A DNA stretch of 64,000 nucleotides. It comes from Rhizophagus clarus. Lineage: Eukaryota; Glomeromycota; Glomeromycetes; Glomerales; Glomeraceae. The translations under genes and the position numbers were made by a program. Shown one piece after another: positions 12,400-22,612 of this stretch. How positions within the stretch are numbered: position 1 is the first letter of the stretch; every line of letters starts with the position of its first letter. The notes under the pieces are model-generated. The model searched no databases and was not told where the DNA came from. It saw only the letters and a list, made by a program, of their open reading frames with translations. The DNA is taken from NCBI GenBank assembly GCA_015698045.1, contig BLAL01000165.1, positions 496,001 through 560,000 on the forward strand, in the 5' to 3' direction.

Positions 12400-13877
12400 A
12401 TGGTAAAGATTCCATCTGAGTGTAGGCCAGACAGTCTAGTAATCATTCCAAGTCTTTGGAGTAATTAGGTCAAATGTTGTTTGACTGACGTGTTCAATTT
12501 TTTGTTTACTAAAGCGTGACAATGTATCGTATATGACTATTATCTTGTTTATTAGACGTCTGATGGGTAATGGAGTGTCAGTTTTGTAATGTGTTAGTTG
12601 TTTGTAAGGTTTCAGCAAAACTGATTTGTCGTATTTTGTGGCTTCAATGAAGTATTTAATAATTTTCCATTTTTTATTGATATGATATTTTGAGGGTCTG
12701 ATTGTTGAGTTGGCATCTGGAAGCCATTGTTGTATATGTTTATTTAGGTGTAGTAAGGATCGGTCATAGTAAAATTTCCATTTTTCCTTATCCATTTGAT
12801 TATAATTGTATTTTACTCTTTTCTGTTATAATGGTCAATATGTAGTCAGATTGTTTTATTTTTCTAATGAATAGTGAAAGGAAAAGAGATTTTTATCAAT
12901 AATGATAAATGGGACTTATGATCAGTTGTAAATTCCAAGTCAGGGTTGATCGAATGAACATCAGAGAAAAAGGTGTTTTCTATAATATATTGAGACATGT
13001 AAATGTGATCGATTGCTGAAGTAGGTATTGAACCTTCTTTGTTGACCCTAGTCGGGAGTAATGTGTCATGGAAAAATTTTATGGTATTAATTAAATAATG
13101 TATTTTGAATAATTGGAAGATTTCATTTTTCCATGTGGGCGTGTGTGATGATGCCCCTTTAGGATTTGCGTTGAAATCGCCCATAATGAGGATGTGGCTA
13201 TGTGGTAGGTTTTTGTGTTTGTCTATTGATTGGTTTATGTGTTTGTATAATTCCATTATATGATTCTTTTTTGGTTATTAGCGTGAATATAAGTGTTGAT
13301 GATCAAAAGGTGCATATTTTTAAAGTGGAGTTTGATTTCGATGCATCAGCCTTTATAATGTCAAACTTTTCCTAAGTGTTTGGAAAGTTATTCTGTTAAT
13401 ATGATGCCGATGCCACTACTAGGATCGTTGTTAGGATCTCAATTGGTGTCTTTAATTAAAGTGAGGTGTTCAGTCAGTTGTGATATGTCATTATTAGTAG
13501 TTGGATTATATATAGGTATGGGTTGTCGTGATGGGAAAGTGTGAGGTTGTGTAATGCCTAATTCTGTTAAATCTAATATTGAAAAATTATGTGTAATGAA
13601 AAAATCTGAAATAGAGTTGAGTTTAGTTTGGAACCCCCTGTTGAATATTGAGTGTTCCTATTTTAAGGTAATCTAATGTGTAGTTATTATTAATATTAGT
13701 AGAGTAAGAGGGATAATGATCTGAGGGTAATTCATTAATATTGTTAAGTATTAAAAGATCTTCATTGTTATTGATAGGGCGAGATGAAAAGTTTATGTTA
13801 GTATTATATTGATTCGTATCCATATTAATTTGTCGTGCACTGAAAGTATTATCTGTATTATTGTTGTTGTCCATCAT
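12400..13877 (-). pseudogene. LINE ORF2, 5' part: APE-type endonuclease (broken)
   Basis: The ORF starts at ATG 13877 with an asparagine-rich leader and then LKIGTLNIQ, the usual first strand of APE-like LINE endonucleases. After a frameshift, 13256-12864 has ILIMGDFNANPKG, SAIDHIYMSQ and TTDHKSHLSLL, matching the catalytic GDFN, SxIDH and (S)DH motifs. The linker 12795-12400 ends PKTWNDYY and runs into insert A. The enzyme would nick target DNA to prime reverse transcription. Several stops and frameshifts are present, including a TAG soon after WNDY. Confidence 0.85.
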
Positions 13878-13985
13878 AAAAAAAAATTATTGTTAGTTTT
13901 CGATGTGATTTCTTATCTGGTTTTCTGTTAGAATCGTTATGGGATTATTGAATGAGTCCAAAAAATTATAGCCAGGAGAGGGAGT

Positions 13986-15786
13986 TCATTGTTCACTTCT
14001 GGGATAAATGCCCCAGTTAGTTGGAATGAAACTAGAAATGTTGCATGATGGTTGGCCAGTGGTTTTTGAGTCTGCTGTAACTGTGTGTATTTCAATGTCA
14101 TTGGTGTCTTCGTCAGAAGGTTGGAAAGACTCCTGTTGGGAGCTAGATACCGATTGTTGTGCTAGGTACTCGTGGTTGTCTGAGTCGTAATCAAAATATT
14201 GTTTGTTTATGTTACGGGTGATGGGTGATCTAGTATAGTAATTATTAGATTGTGATTTTGATGTATTAGGAAGGTTTTTATCAGCTGAATTTCTCCTAAG
14301 GTTGTTTGATGGTTTTTCGAGAAGGATGAGCGGAAGTTTCTTTTGTGTGTGGGTTGTTGGTTTTTGATTTCTTTAACTATTTGAAGAATAGTGTTTTGGG
14401 TTTGATCAATACGATTGATTGATTCTAAGGTATTCTGGATCTTTTGGATCTTATCTATTACTTCTTTGTATTGATTGTTAATAGATGTGATGGCTTGTTT
14501 GTGTTGTTGTTGACTGAGTTTGAGTTCATTTACTCTTGACATTAGATGGGCTAGGTTATTCTCTATTTGAGTGATTTTGTTGTTGTAATTTATGTGATCT
14601 GTGTTACTTTTTCTGTGGTGGTGAAGATCGTTCATAAAGTTTTTCCTAGATTGACTTCTAGAACGGTTATGGCGTGTTTTGCTATTATTATATTCTTGGT
14701 TGTACAAGATATTTTTGTTTGATTTGTTAATTTGTGGATTGTTGTTGAACGAGAAGTTTCTACCTCTTTTAGATAGGTAGGGGGCAGATGATTTATTATT
14801 ATTATCTGGGGTAATTCTAGCTTCCTTTGGGTTACGGAGGAAGGCTTCTATTTTGTCTTTATTTGTACAATTTGTATAGTCGTGTTCAAAGTGTCCACAT
14901 ACAGTGCATGTAGATGTATTGACAGGTGTGATGTAGATTTATCAGTTTGTGTTGATGTTGACTATTCTGATTTTCTTTTCATAATCTTTGCTATGGACAT
15001 TAACGTATGCTGTCCTAGTGATTTGTTTAGGATTGATTTTGGGTAATGTGCAGGTTTTTCCTTTGATTTTATTGATGATAGGTTCTAGGTCATAGAAATT
15101 TGTGTCTACATGTAGACCTGTGATCTTGTATTTAAACAAGGTGCAGTTTTTGTATTCTATATTTTTGGGATCTGCAGGTAGGATTTTGACGAGGTACTGA
15201 TCAATTTTGACCATCCAAATGGCGTCTTTGAAGAATTTTTGGGTGGGTTCTTTGTCTTGGAATTCTATAAAGAAAGTGTTGTACTTGGTGGGTCGTCTAA
15301 CTTGACCTGTTGGGTTTTGATTTTGGTTGCTTGTAGTTTTGTCTACACAGAATATATTTTTGATTTTTCCGTACATGGTGAAGATGTCCTTAATGTTTTT
15401 GACTGAAAAGGATTTTGGTACTTCTACCAGTTTAATGGTACGTTCTTCTTTGTGTTTATTGATGTTGTTTGTTTGTGTATCTAAGGAGATCTTGTCATAG
15501 TTGTGGAAAGTAATGTTGTAACGTTTGTTGGTGACATTACTTAATGAGTTTCTTGAAGTTTCGTTAATGAAACTTATTTTAACAAGTTATACGTGGTTGT
15601 ATTTTTCTTTAAAGTTTTCTATTTTTAAGAATCCGGAGAGGGAACCGCATGTTTCTGTGATTATTTCACTAATTTGGGAGAAAGGTTTTCTTCTGAATTC
15701 TTCTTTGATAATAAAGGAATAGAAAATGTTGAGTTGATTCTGTTTTTGGTCATCTAGGGAGATGTGTTCTATTTGTAGTGATTGAG
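13986..15786 (-). pseudogene. LINE ORF1, 3' part: RRM-like region, CCHC knuckle, acidic tail (broken)
   Basis: This is the gag-like RNA-binding protein of the LINE. From 15786 the frame continues that of the upstream ORF1 piece after insert B is removed. The region 15530-14942 resembles an RRM-like ORF1 core (TIKLVEVPKSFSVKNIKDIF, then YVNVHSKDYEKK). A tandem TGA-TAA interrupts it in frame, after which comes a C-X2-C-X4-H-X4-C knuckle (CTVCGHFEHDYTNC) near 14905-14864. A coiled-coil Gln/Asn-rich part (14640-14350) and, after another frameshift, an acidic tail ending at TGA 13986-13988 follow. With the 5' part, ORF1 would be about 760 codons. Confidence 0.8.
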
Positions 15787-15788
15787 TA
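15787..15788. repeat. TA target duplication, left side of insert B
   Basis: The TA next to CTTTGCTAACAAC is matched by TA at 20644-20645 next to GTTGTTAGCAAAG. Collapsing the two TAs restores the LINE ORF1 frame exactly. Confidence 0.75.
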
Positions 15789-16462
15789 CTTTGCTAACAA
15801 CATAAAATTTTTTAAATGTGTCATGAAATTATTGTCACATTACATTGTATACAAACCATGATAAGATACTTGTTATTGGGTTTGTAGAGGCATTATACAA
15901 TATATTATTATTATATATATAGGAAGACTAATTCAAAAAATGTATAACACAAATTAATCGTAAAATATATAACAACAAATAATCGTAAATTTGATATTAC
16001 AAATAAATAGACAGTTAGATATTTAAATTTATTATAAAATGATTTGTACAAAGACTTTTATACATGTATTGTAAATTTAAATAGTAAATAAATTGTGTGA
16101 TTAAACATAAGATATATAAGAATCATAAACTTTGTAGCCACGCTCAATTAAGGCAATGTATTACTAGACCTACACTAAAGATGACTTTAGCAAGGCTTTC
16201 TTTGTGGATTAAAAGAAATTTCATACACTTTGCCAGCTGGTGGGATAGCTTATGACCTTTAACCTCTCGTCTAAAAAACCCAGAATGTTTGCATTGCTAA
16301 TAACAAATGTAGTTATAATATACTAGCCAAGTAAATTTCCTTGAATAAAGACTAACAAAATATACTATTTCTTTCAACAAATCAAATGTTTAATAAGATG
16401 TTGTTAAAATAAAAAATAAAATTATCAAATAAATTATCAATAAGTTTTGTAATAATACATAC

Positions 16463-16781
16463 GAAATTCAATCTTCCAGTGGTCAGGACTTGGGTCCTAC
16501 AAAAGAAAATAGGGAACATTGACAAAGAGTTTCTTATTTTTTAAAAAAGGCATAAAAAGTAAAAGTTTCATGACAAAACTTACTTTATCATTTCCAATAT
16601 CTCTGGTCTGTCCGAATGTACAAAAGAAAAACTTTCAAAATTTTGAAATGCTAAAAATATAAGCTGGGACCTATATACTAGTAATTGAAGAAAAGTGTTG
16701 ATAAAAATGCTTTTAAGGCAAATAAAAAAGTTAAAAAATTATTTTTTTTGAAACTTACTTATCCCATGCGTCCAGATTCAT
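16463..16781 (-). CDS. Micro-exon cluster 1 of insert B (partial gene model)
   Basis: Three exons on the minus strand: 16781-16759 (23 nt), 16607-16584 (24 nt) and 16496-16463 (34 nt). Donors are GTAAG, GTAAG and GTATG; acceptors are TTTTTTAG, CGGACAG and TTTTGTAG. Spliced, they keep one open frame: MNLDAWDK / PEILEMIK / TQVLTTGRLNF. Another candidate exon (ATGGCTGTCTTCTTTG…) is near 16895 and one containing TTTGGATGCG near 17170. No stop or true start is fixed and the family is unknown. The recurring TGGACGCATGG core shared with cluster 2 suggests exon duplication. Confidence 0.35.
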
Positions 16782-17689
16782 CTAAAAAAGATAAGATGGA
16801 AATATTAATGAATATTTCATACAATAAATGACTTAAGGAAAAATTCCGCACATCAAATTCGCACAATCAAAGAAGACAGCCATCTAAAAAATGGAAAATT
16901 CGAAACATTGCATTAATAGAACAAATTAACTAAGATTCTACGCATCTAGTATGTCCTAATTGAGTTTAGTCTTGAATAACAGTACGCTTTCTTTAATGCA
17001 ATCAACAGTTCGATTTGACTTAAATTAACTCTCACATAATCTATGACATCTCCCAAGCGGAAAAGCTTCATCAATATTCAGAAAAATGAAAATTGAAACA
17101 GTAAAAATTTTTGTAAAAAAAAAAAAATATAAAAAAAAACCTTCTCATTGAAATTTCACCCTACGCATCCAAAGATCAGAAAATAGCCTAAAAAATAAAA
17201 AACTTAAATTCGGAAAAAAAAATTATGGTTCTAATGTAAAAGAGAAGAAATCAATTCATTAATAAAAAAATGTGTAGACGTTTAGATTATCTGTATAAGT
17301 AATTTTGAATTGTGACCTGCGCCTGATCTAACCTGTTCTTTGTTAGAATGGATGGTTTGATCAGGTAGCTTAGTCGGAAGGTTCCGTATTGCTATGGAAA
17401 ATTTGATCGGATGATTTGTTCAGCAGATTCCAGGTTGATTACTAACGTACAAAAAAAAATTTTATCCCCCATTAGCTGTTAGCCGATGTTTGCTACTACA
17501 CTTTCTTTAATTATAGCAGATCATTTAACGAAAATCTTTTTTTTCTAATTGCTTTTCGGTAATAAGTATAAATAATGTTAACTCATTTTAGTAATAATAA
17601 TAATTCACAAGAAATCATTTTTTTTTTTGTAATAGATGGGTTTTTTTCACGGATTTTTTTTTTTTTTTTGACGGACTCTTTAAGAATGA

Positions 17690-18340
17690 AATGAGGAGAG
17701 AAGAATAAGATAAAAGGGAGAATTAAGAATGAGATGGAAGGGGAGTTAAGAACAAAATGAAGGGGGAGTTAAGAACGAAATGAAGGAGGGGTTAAGAATG
17801 AAATGAGGGGGAAGAATGAGATGGAAAAGGAAATTAAGAACAAAACGAAGGAAGAGTTAGGGGGAATGGGACGGAAGAGAGAGTTAAGAATAAAATGGAA
17901 GGGGAGCCAAGGACGAAATGGAATAGGGAAAAAGAATGAAATGGAAGTGGGAAGTGATGAATGAGATAGAAGGGGAAGTGATGAGTGAAGTGAAAGAAGG
18001 AGTGAAAATTGAAATAAAGGGGAGTGATGGATGGAGTGGAAGGAAGTAAAAACAAGGTGAAAGAGAAAGCAATAAATAAAATGAAAAGAGGAGGAAGGAT
18101 AAAATGTAAGGTAAATGATGAAGAAAAAGAGGTGAGAGAGGAAGTGATGAATTAAGTACCGGGAAGTGATGACCATAGTAAGGGAAGTGAGTAAACAAAA
18201 TGGAGAGAAATTGACAAACAAAGTGGAAGGCAAACAAGGTGATAGAATAGAAATAAAATGAGAATAAAGAACAAAATAAAAAAATAAAGTTAGTGGCAGA
18301 ATAAGGGGTAGAAAGCAAATGAAAACGAAACCCTAAAACA
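17690..18340 (+). repeat. Polypurine minisatellite (GAATGAAATGAAGGGG type)
   Basis: About 650 bases of nearly pure A/G. Degenerate units such as GTTAAGAACGAAATGAAGG and GAATGAGATGGAAGGGGA repeat every 15-35 bp. On the minus strand it lies directly after a GTATGTTT donor (18343), so it may be intronic. Long reading frames read from it are low-complexity. Confidence 0.8.
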
Positions 18341-18388
18341 TACCTTCGCAGCAAGATGAAAAGAATAAAGACGCAAACTTCTCAAAAT

Positions 18389-18753
18389 TTAATCCTGATT
18401 GGCCTCATCAACCCGGCGCAAGGCAACGGGCTACATAAAATAGAATAAAAATACTCGTTAAAATTCCATGTCCAAGGATATCACTTCTAATATAATGTCC
18501 ATTTAATAACCACAAATGGCGAAAATATTGTTATAATAAAATAAAATCATCATCATTTTCCTACCAAAGTCCACATACTAGACTCATCTAAAAAAAAGAA
18601 ACTTCTGGCTTTTTACCAAAATTCACGAGTCTATAAAAAAATGATAAAATTCATAATATTAACACATTTCATTAGAATGAATAACTAATAAACTAAATCA
18701 AAGAAAAACTTACCGGAAGTGAAACCCTTGCGTCCATAGACTCAAAGAATCGT
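18389..18753 (-). CDS. Micro-exon cluster 2 of insert B (3' end of a gene model)
   Basis: Exons 18753-18714 (40 nt), 18630-18617 (14 nt), 18587-18565 (23 nt) and 18430 to a TAA at 18391-18389. Donors are GTAAG, GTAAA and GTAGG; acceptors are CTTTAG, TTATAG, TTTTAG and ATGTAG. The spliced frame reads …DSLSLWTQGFHF, RLVNF, DESSMWTL, PVALRRVDEANQD, stop. The motif S-x-x-W-T occurs twice. Exons of 14 and 23 nt are extreme. There is no start exon I can defend. It may be decayed. No known domain. Confidence 0.35.
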
Positions 18754-20645
18754 CTAAAGAAGAAAAAAAAATGGAACTCCAGAACCAATATGAAGCGGAC
18801 CTTATGGTCTGAAAGAAAAATACGGCTATTTTTGAATAGTGTTTGTATAATTATAGTGTCTCCTATTTACCCCGCTAGGTGTTACTACTATCAACTGGTC
18901 ATAATTCAGAAGGTTTCATATATTTAGATGATAGATTTATAGTTTTCTGTAATTAGATTACTTTTTATTGTATTATTTATATGGCTGTCTTTATAATTAT
19001 ATTAAAGTATAAGCTTATAAGGTTGTATTTTATGTATAATAGACTTTTTTTTTATTATTAAGCTTAAATAAATATATTCCCCTATTATGTGTGTCACAGG
19101 GATTGATTGACTTTTTAAGTTTCGAGCTAAAACTCAAACTTTTAATCATTCTTTCTAATTTTCTTAAAGTTTCGATCAAACTATTTTTTTAATTTTTTTT
19201 TCATTTTTGAAAAATTGAGCTTTTGAAAAGCCTTTTTTTCTATTTTTTTTTAAGATCAGAAAATTTTTTTAATTATTTCTTTGAAAAGTTGAGTTTCAAA
19301 GTTTTTTTTTAATTTTAAAATTTAGAAAAAATTTTCAACACGAGATTTTTGGTATGTGCAATTTTCTTTTTGCATTTTTTAGGCGGTTTTTTGAGATTTT
19401 TTGGATGTGAAATTTTGGTAAATGCAAATTTCTACTTTTTTTCTTTACTTTGTCTCCTAATGGATAGTTTGTTTGTTTTTTTTACTTTTCAGACACTTGG
19501 ATATATATATATTCTTTAACTCTTTAAATTTCAGTGAGTTTTTCTTTATTTTTCTTTAAAATACTTTTAACAAAACAATTAGTAATATTTCACCTTTTTT
19601 TTTAGACGGATCTATAATGTTGAATGTCGATGAGGTACCTTTCTAGGCTTAGGAATATCCATAGCAGCTAACTCTTCGGATCTCTCTGGATCTCTTTGAA
19701 CATGTTAGTTTTCACATTTGGTATTTTTTTTCTTCTTTATTTATTTATATTAATGAACAACTACTCATACTTTGTTCTTTTTATTAGACAGCTTTTTTTG
19801 GTTTCTCTACACAAGAACTTAGAGAGTTTTTATTTTCTTTTATACTAGTATTGATGGGTTTCCACCTTGTTATGGTTGTGTCACCAGGGGCGTTATGTCA
19901 ACGGAAATTTAGTACGTTGATCGCTTAAAAATCCGTGGCTATCCAATTATAACAAGAGGAATTAATTCTTAGACAATTTTACGTTAGATAATAATGTATT
20001 TTTATAATTAAATTTATATTAAATTTTACAATATACCTTCATTGCTAATATGTCCTTTGTCGCCTCTATATAGCAAATATGATAAAATCTATAATTCTAT
20101 ATTTTTTTTAAAATAAAATAATCATGTTTTCCAAAATTAAAAATATATGTAAATAATTAATTGTGAAGTTTATTATAAATTATTTGTACAATATATGTAA
20201 ATAAAATTTTGTGAAAAATTATAAGATTTATTGGAATGTATTGGAAAATATATTAAAATTATATATATTACAATTATTTGCAAATAAATTAATCTTAAAA
20301 AATACATTGCCAGAAATATTGTACTATATATATTTAGTTATTGGTCAGTCTATTAGGATCATGCTGATTTTGATGGACCGATATTTTTTGTTGGCGGTTA
20401 AATAATTGATATTTTTGATAATGGCTAAATATTAATGGCTAAATATTAGATATATTGGCAATTGCATATATATTTTAATAGATTTTCAAAATTTAATTAT
20501 ACTTTTATAAACTATTAGTATAATAGTAGCATGATCTTGTCTGACTGACACAATAACTATTATATATAAATACCTTGTATAAGATATTGTACATGTACAA
20601 GGATCGTACAATGCATTAAGAAAATTTTAGGTTGTTAGCAAAGTA

Positions 20646-21121
20646 ATTTCCATAGATGAAATAGTTTGTTGATTCTGCGGTTCAGGAGTAGTGGTACGAT
20701 TATTGTGTTGATGGATAATTGGTGCTTTTTCTTGATGATCTACAATCATGTGAGGATTGTGGATCGACGCGTTCAGAGTATTCGCGTCTTGGGATATCGA
20801 CGCGAGAGTGGGTTCAGGCGGAAGTTGTTGGTTATATTCTATACTTCCTGAAATATGGTCGACAGGTAGGATTTTATTATTATTTATAGGAAGGACTGTC
20901 TCTGTTCCAGAGCTGTTGTTATCGAAGTTTGTGTCTTCGTCTTGATATGCTGTGATTCTTGCTTTTTTATTGGATGGTTTATCTGTTGGTTTCTCTGTAC
21001 TGTATGTATCGTTAACGATACTTTGTTCAGTGGAGAGTCCTGAGCCGGGCGGGACTTCATTTTTCGTTTTGGTCATGCTTCTGGTGGTTCTTGGATTTTT
21101 GGTCAAAGTTTTAGAAGACAT
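20646..21121 (-). pseudogene. LINE ORF1, N-terminal part
   Basis: Begins ATG at 21121 (MSSKTLTKNPRTTRSMTKTK), a basic then Ser/Thr/Pro/Asn-rich disordered leader of about 158 codons. It runs straight into the right end of insert B, so the apparent stop (…LLTT, stop) is encoded by the transposon TIR. Removing B with one TA continues the frame as …SMEITQSLQIEHISLDDQ, i.e. the ORF1 body at 15786. The 5' leader of the LINE (21122-21346) precedes it. Confidence 0.75.
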
Positions 21122-21346
21122 GTTATTCGTAATAAGAAAGTTATCTGAGCAAAAAAGTATTATTTCGACTATAAAAGTATTTGTATGATATTTTAATAGA
21201 GTTGTATGTAAACTTTTCCGGTGATATTGTAGTTTGGAAAGGAATATTTATCGTTATTCCTTAGTCTATAATAGTGTATTTTATTATTTTTTCATTTCTA
21301 TTTTTTTTTGGTTTTAATGATCAGCGGGAAAAGTTTTTGCACTATT

Positions 21347-21366
21347 ATGTGAAATTTAAAGACAAA
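21347..21366. repeat. LINE target-site duplication, 5' side copy
   Basis: Identical 20-mer to 3642-3661. It marks the 5' boundary of the LINE on the minus strand, about 225 bp before the ORF1 ATG, which suggests a nearly full-length insertion. Confidence 0.85.
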
Positions 21367-22085
21367 GTAATGTTCTAAATTGAAATCATTAATATTAATA
21401 AAAACATGTGATTCAGCATTTTCTTTCATTTGATCGATAATAAATGATATACTATGATTTCTAATCTTACTAACAATATCAATATTTTCACAGCATATTC
21501 ATGTATGTTTAAAAATTTCTTTCAATTCACTATATTACAGCATATATGTATCACTAGTATATTTTATTTCAAGCAGATGTAAACTTAATATCATGTTATT
21601 AGAGAAGGTTCAGAAAGAGTTAGATTCCTCGTGTTATGTATGAAAAGTTAGATAATTTGAGATAATATTTCTTACGTAATAGTGATGAAAGAATTCTTGA
21701 ATGCAAGGTTGAAGGATTAGAATGGACAGAAGAAATAGGAGTTTTGAAAATGCGAGAAGTAACTTGTATATTAAAAGTAAAAAATTTTAAATATTAAAGT
21801 TTGCACATTATTCCATGACAATCTAATATTAAGTTTCTCAATTTGCAAAAAAAAAAAAAAAATGGAAATTTCAAATTGGATTAATATATTTCTGAAATAA
21901 TATTAAGATTTTTAAATGTACTATTATGATATTTATTAGAAAATAGGTTAAAGAAGAAATTTGTGATGATTTATAGGTAGGAGTAGGTTTAGATAAAAAC
22001 TTTTCAAAAAATTTATATTTTTATAAATAACTTTGTCCTTATTACTAATTATTGGATAGATTTAATAATGAGAAAAATTCATTTA
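21367..22085. other. AT-rich DNA, possible short coding relic
   Basis: No firm gene. The plus-strand stretch 21665-21800 has a stop-free run (YFLRNSDERILECKVEGLEW…EIGVLKM) preceded by stops in the same frame. It could be an old exon but has no recognisable family. Confidence 0.3.
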
Positions 22086-22089
22086 ATTC

Positions 22090-22450
22090 AAATCTGTTTC
22101 ATCTGGGACAGAGTTTCAGTTATAGGGCAGAATTTATTTGTTTTTCTTAGTACATAATGCTTCTTTAAAAAGGTATTCATTTCTATCCAATTGATTGAAT
22201 AATTACTTGATATCCCTTTTATAATATAATTACCACTAAATAACCAGCATGACTTCTTGAAGTCCAAAGGTCCAACGTTAGAGAGCAAGAGGTAATGCCC
22301 TGTTCAAATAAACAAACAATTTCTTGTTTGCAATAATTATAACCTTTGGGTAACAATTCTTTACCTTTTTTATCACTTGGTAATTCATAATATGGATCGA
22401 ATTCTTCGACAAACTCTCTAAATCCTTCATCATCACGGATGAAATAGACA
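22090..22450 (-). pseudogene. hAT-type transposase fragment
   Basis: The minus-strand frame reads GFREFVEEFDPYYELPSD, then CSLTLDLWTSRSHAGYLVV, the latter matching the conserved T-x-D-x-W-(T/S)-S block of hAT transposases (ZBED/RICESLEEPER-like proteins). After a stop it continues in another frame to about 22090 (SSNYSINWIEMNTFLKK). Nothing upstream or downstream completes the enzyme. The call rests on a known family motif read by eye. Confidence 0.6.
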
Positions 22451-22549
22451 GTTTACTGCAAGCATTAAATAAGTCATTTTTTGTGCTGAACTTTATTATA
22501 TATTTATTGTCTGATAGTTGAAAATGTGAATACTTAATAAAGGTTCAAA

Positions 22550-22612
22550 AGTTAAATATTGACTCGGTCATATGCTTTTGAAAGGTCTTCTCTAATTGCT
22601 CTAATTCAGCTT
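22550..22612 (-). pseudogene. Tiny LINE reverse-transcriptase fossil
   Basis: The minus-strand codons read IREDLSKAYDRVNI, the RT motif A also seen in the complete LINE of this window (LQDLSKAYDRINTSLL). Flanking frames are closed. This is an isolated remnant of about 60 bp. Confidence 0.45.

Larger units (their letters stand above)
15789..20643. mobile_element. Insert B: 4.86-kb TIR element with TA duplication
   Basis: Inverted ends read CTTTGCTAACAACATAAAATT on the left (15789) and the complement of CTTTGCTAACAACCTAAAATT on the right (20643), flanked by TA. The subterminal sequence is AT-rich and contains TTAATCGTAAAAT-like motifs. The interior has a 650-bp polypurine block and clusters of minus-strand micro-exons, but I found no transposase. 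A TA duplication and short TIRs would fit Tc1/mariner-like mobilisation, probably in trans. A related end lies at 55960-56070. Confidence 0.8.
3662..21346 (-). mobile_element. LINE retrotransposon (APE endonuclease, RT, RNase H) with two nested insertions
   Basis: The minus-strand order is 5' leader, ORF1 (21121 to 13986, split by insert B), ORF2 (13877 to about 4029, split by insert A), 3' leader and A-rich tail at 3662. ORF2 shows endonuclease motifs (GDFNANP, SAIDHIYM, TTDHKSHL), reverse transcriptase motifs (DLSKAYD, DQGK..SP, GYLDDTTW), an RNase H (FYTDGSF, MAETFAV, IYTDSLN) and a Cys/His cluster near the C-terminus. A perfect 20-bp direct repeat flanks the whole block. Without the inserts the element is about 8.8 kb. 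Having RNase H after the RT fits the I/Tad-like groups. Frameshifts and stops show that the copy is dead. Confidence 0.88.

Noticed and set aside
17769..18354. Three long His/Ser/Phe/Leu-rich open frames on the minus strand
   Set aside because: Direct translation of the polypurine minisatellite; all three frames are open because A/G-rich DNA lacks stops on that strand.
20666..21188. Plus-strand frames opposite the LINE ORF1 leader
   Set aside because: Shadows of the ORF1 coding strand; no motif of their own.
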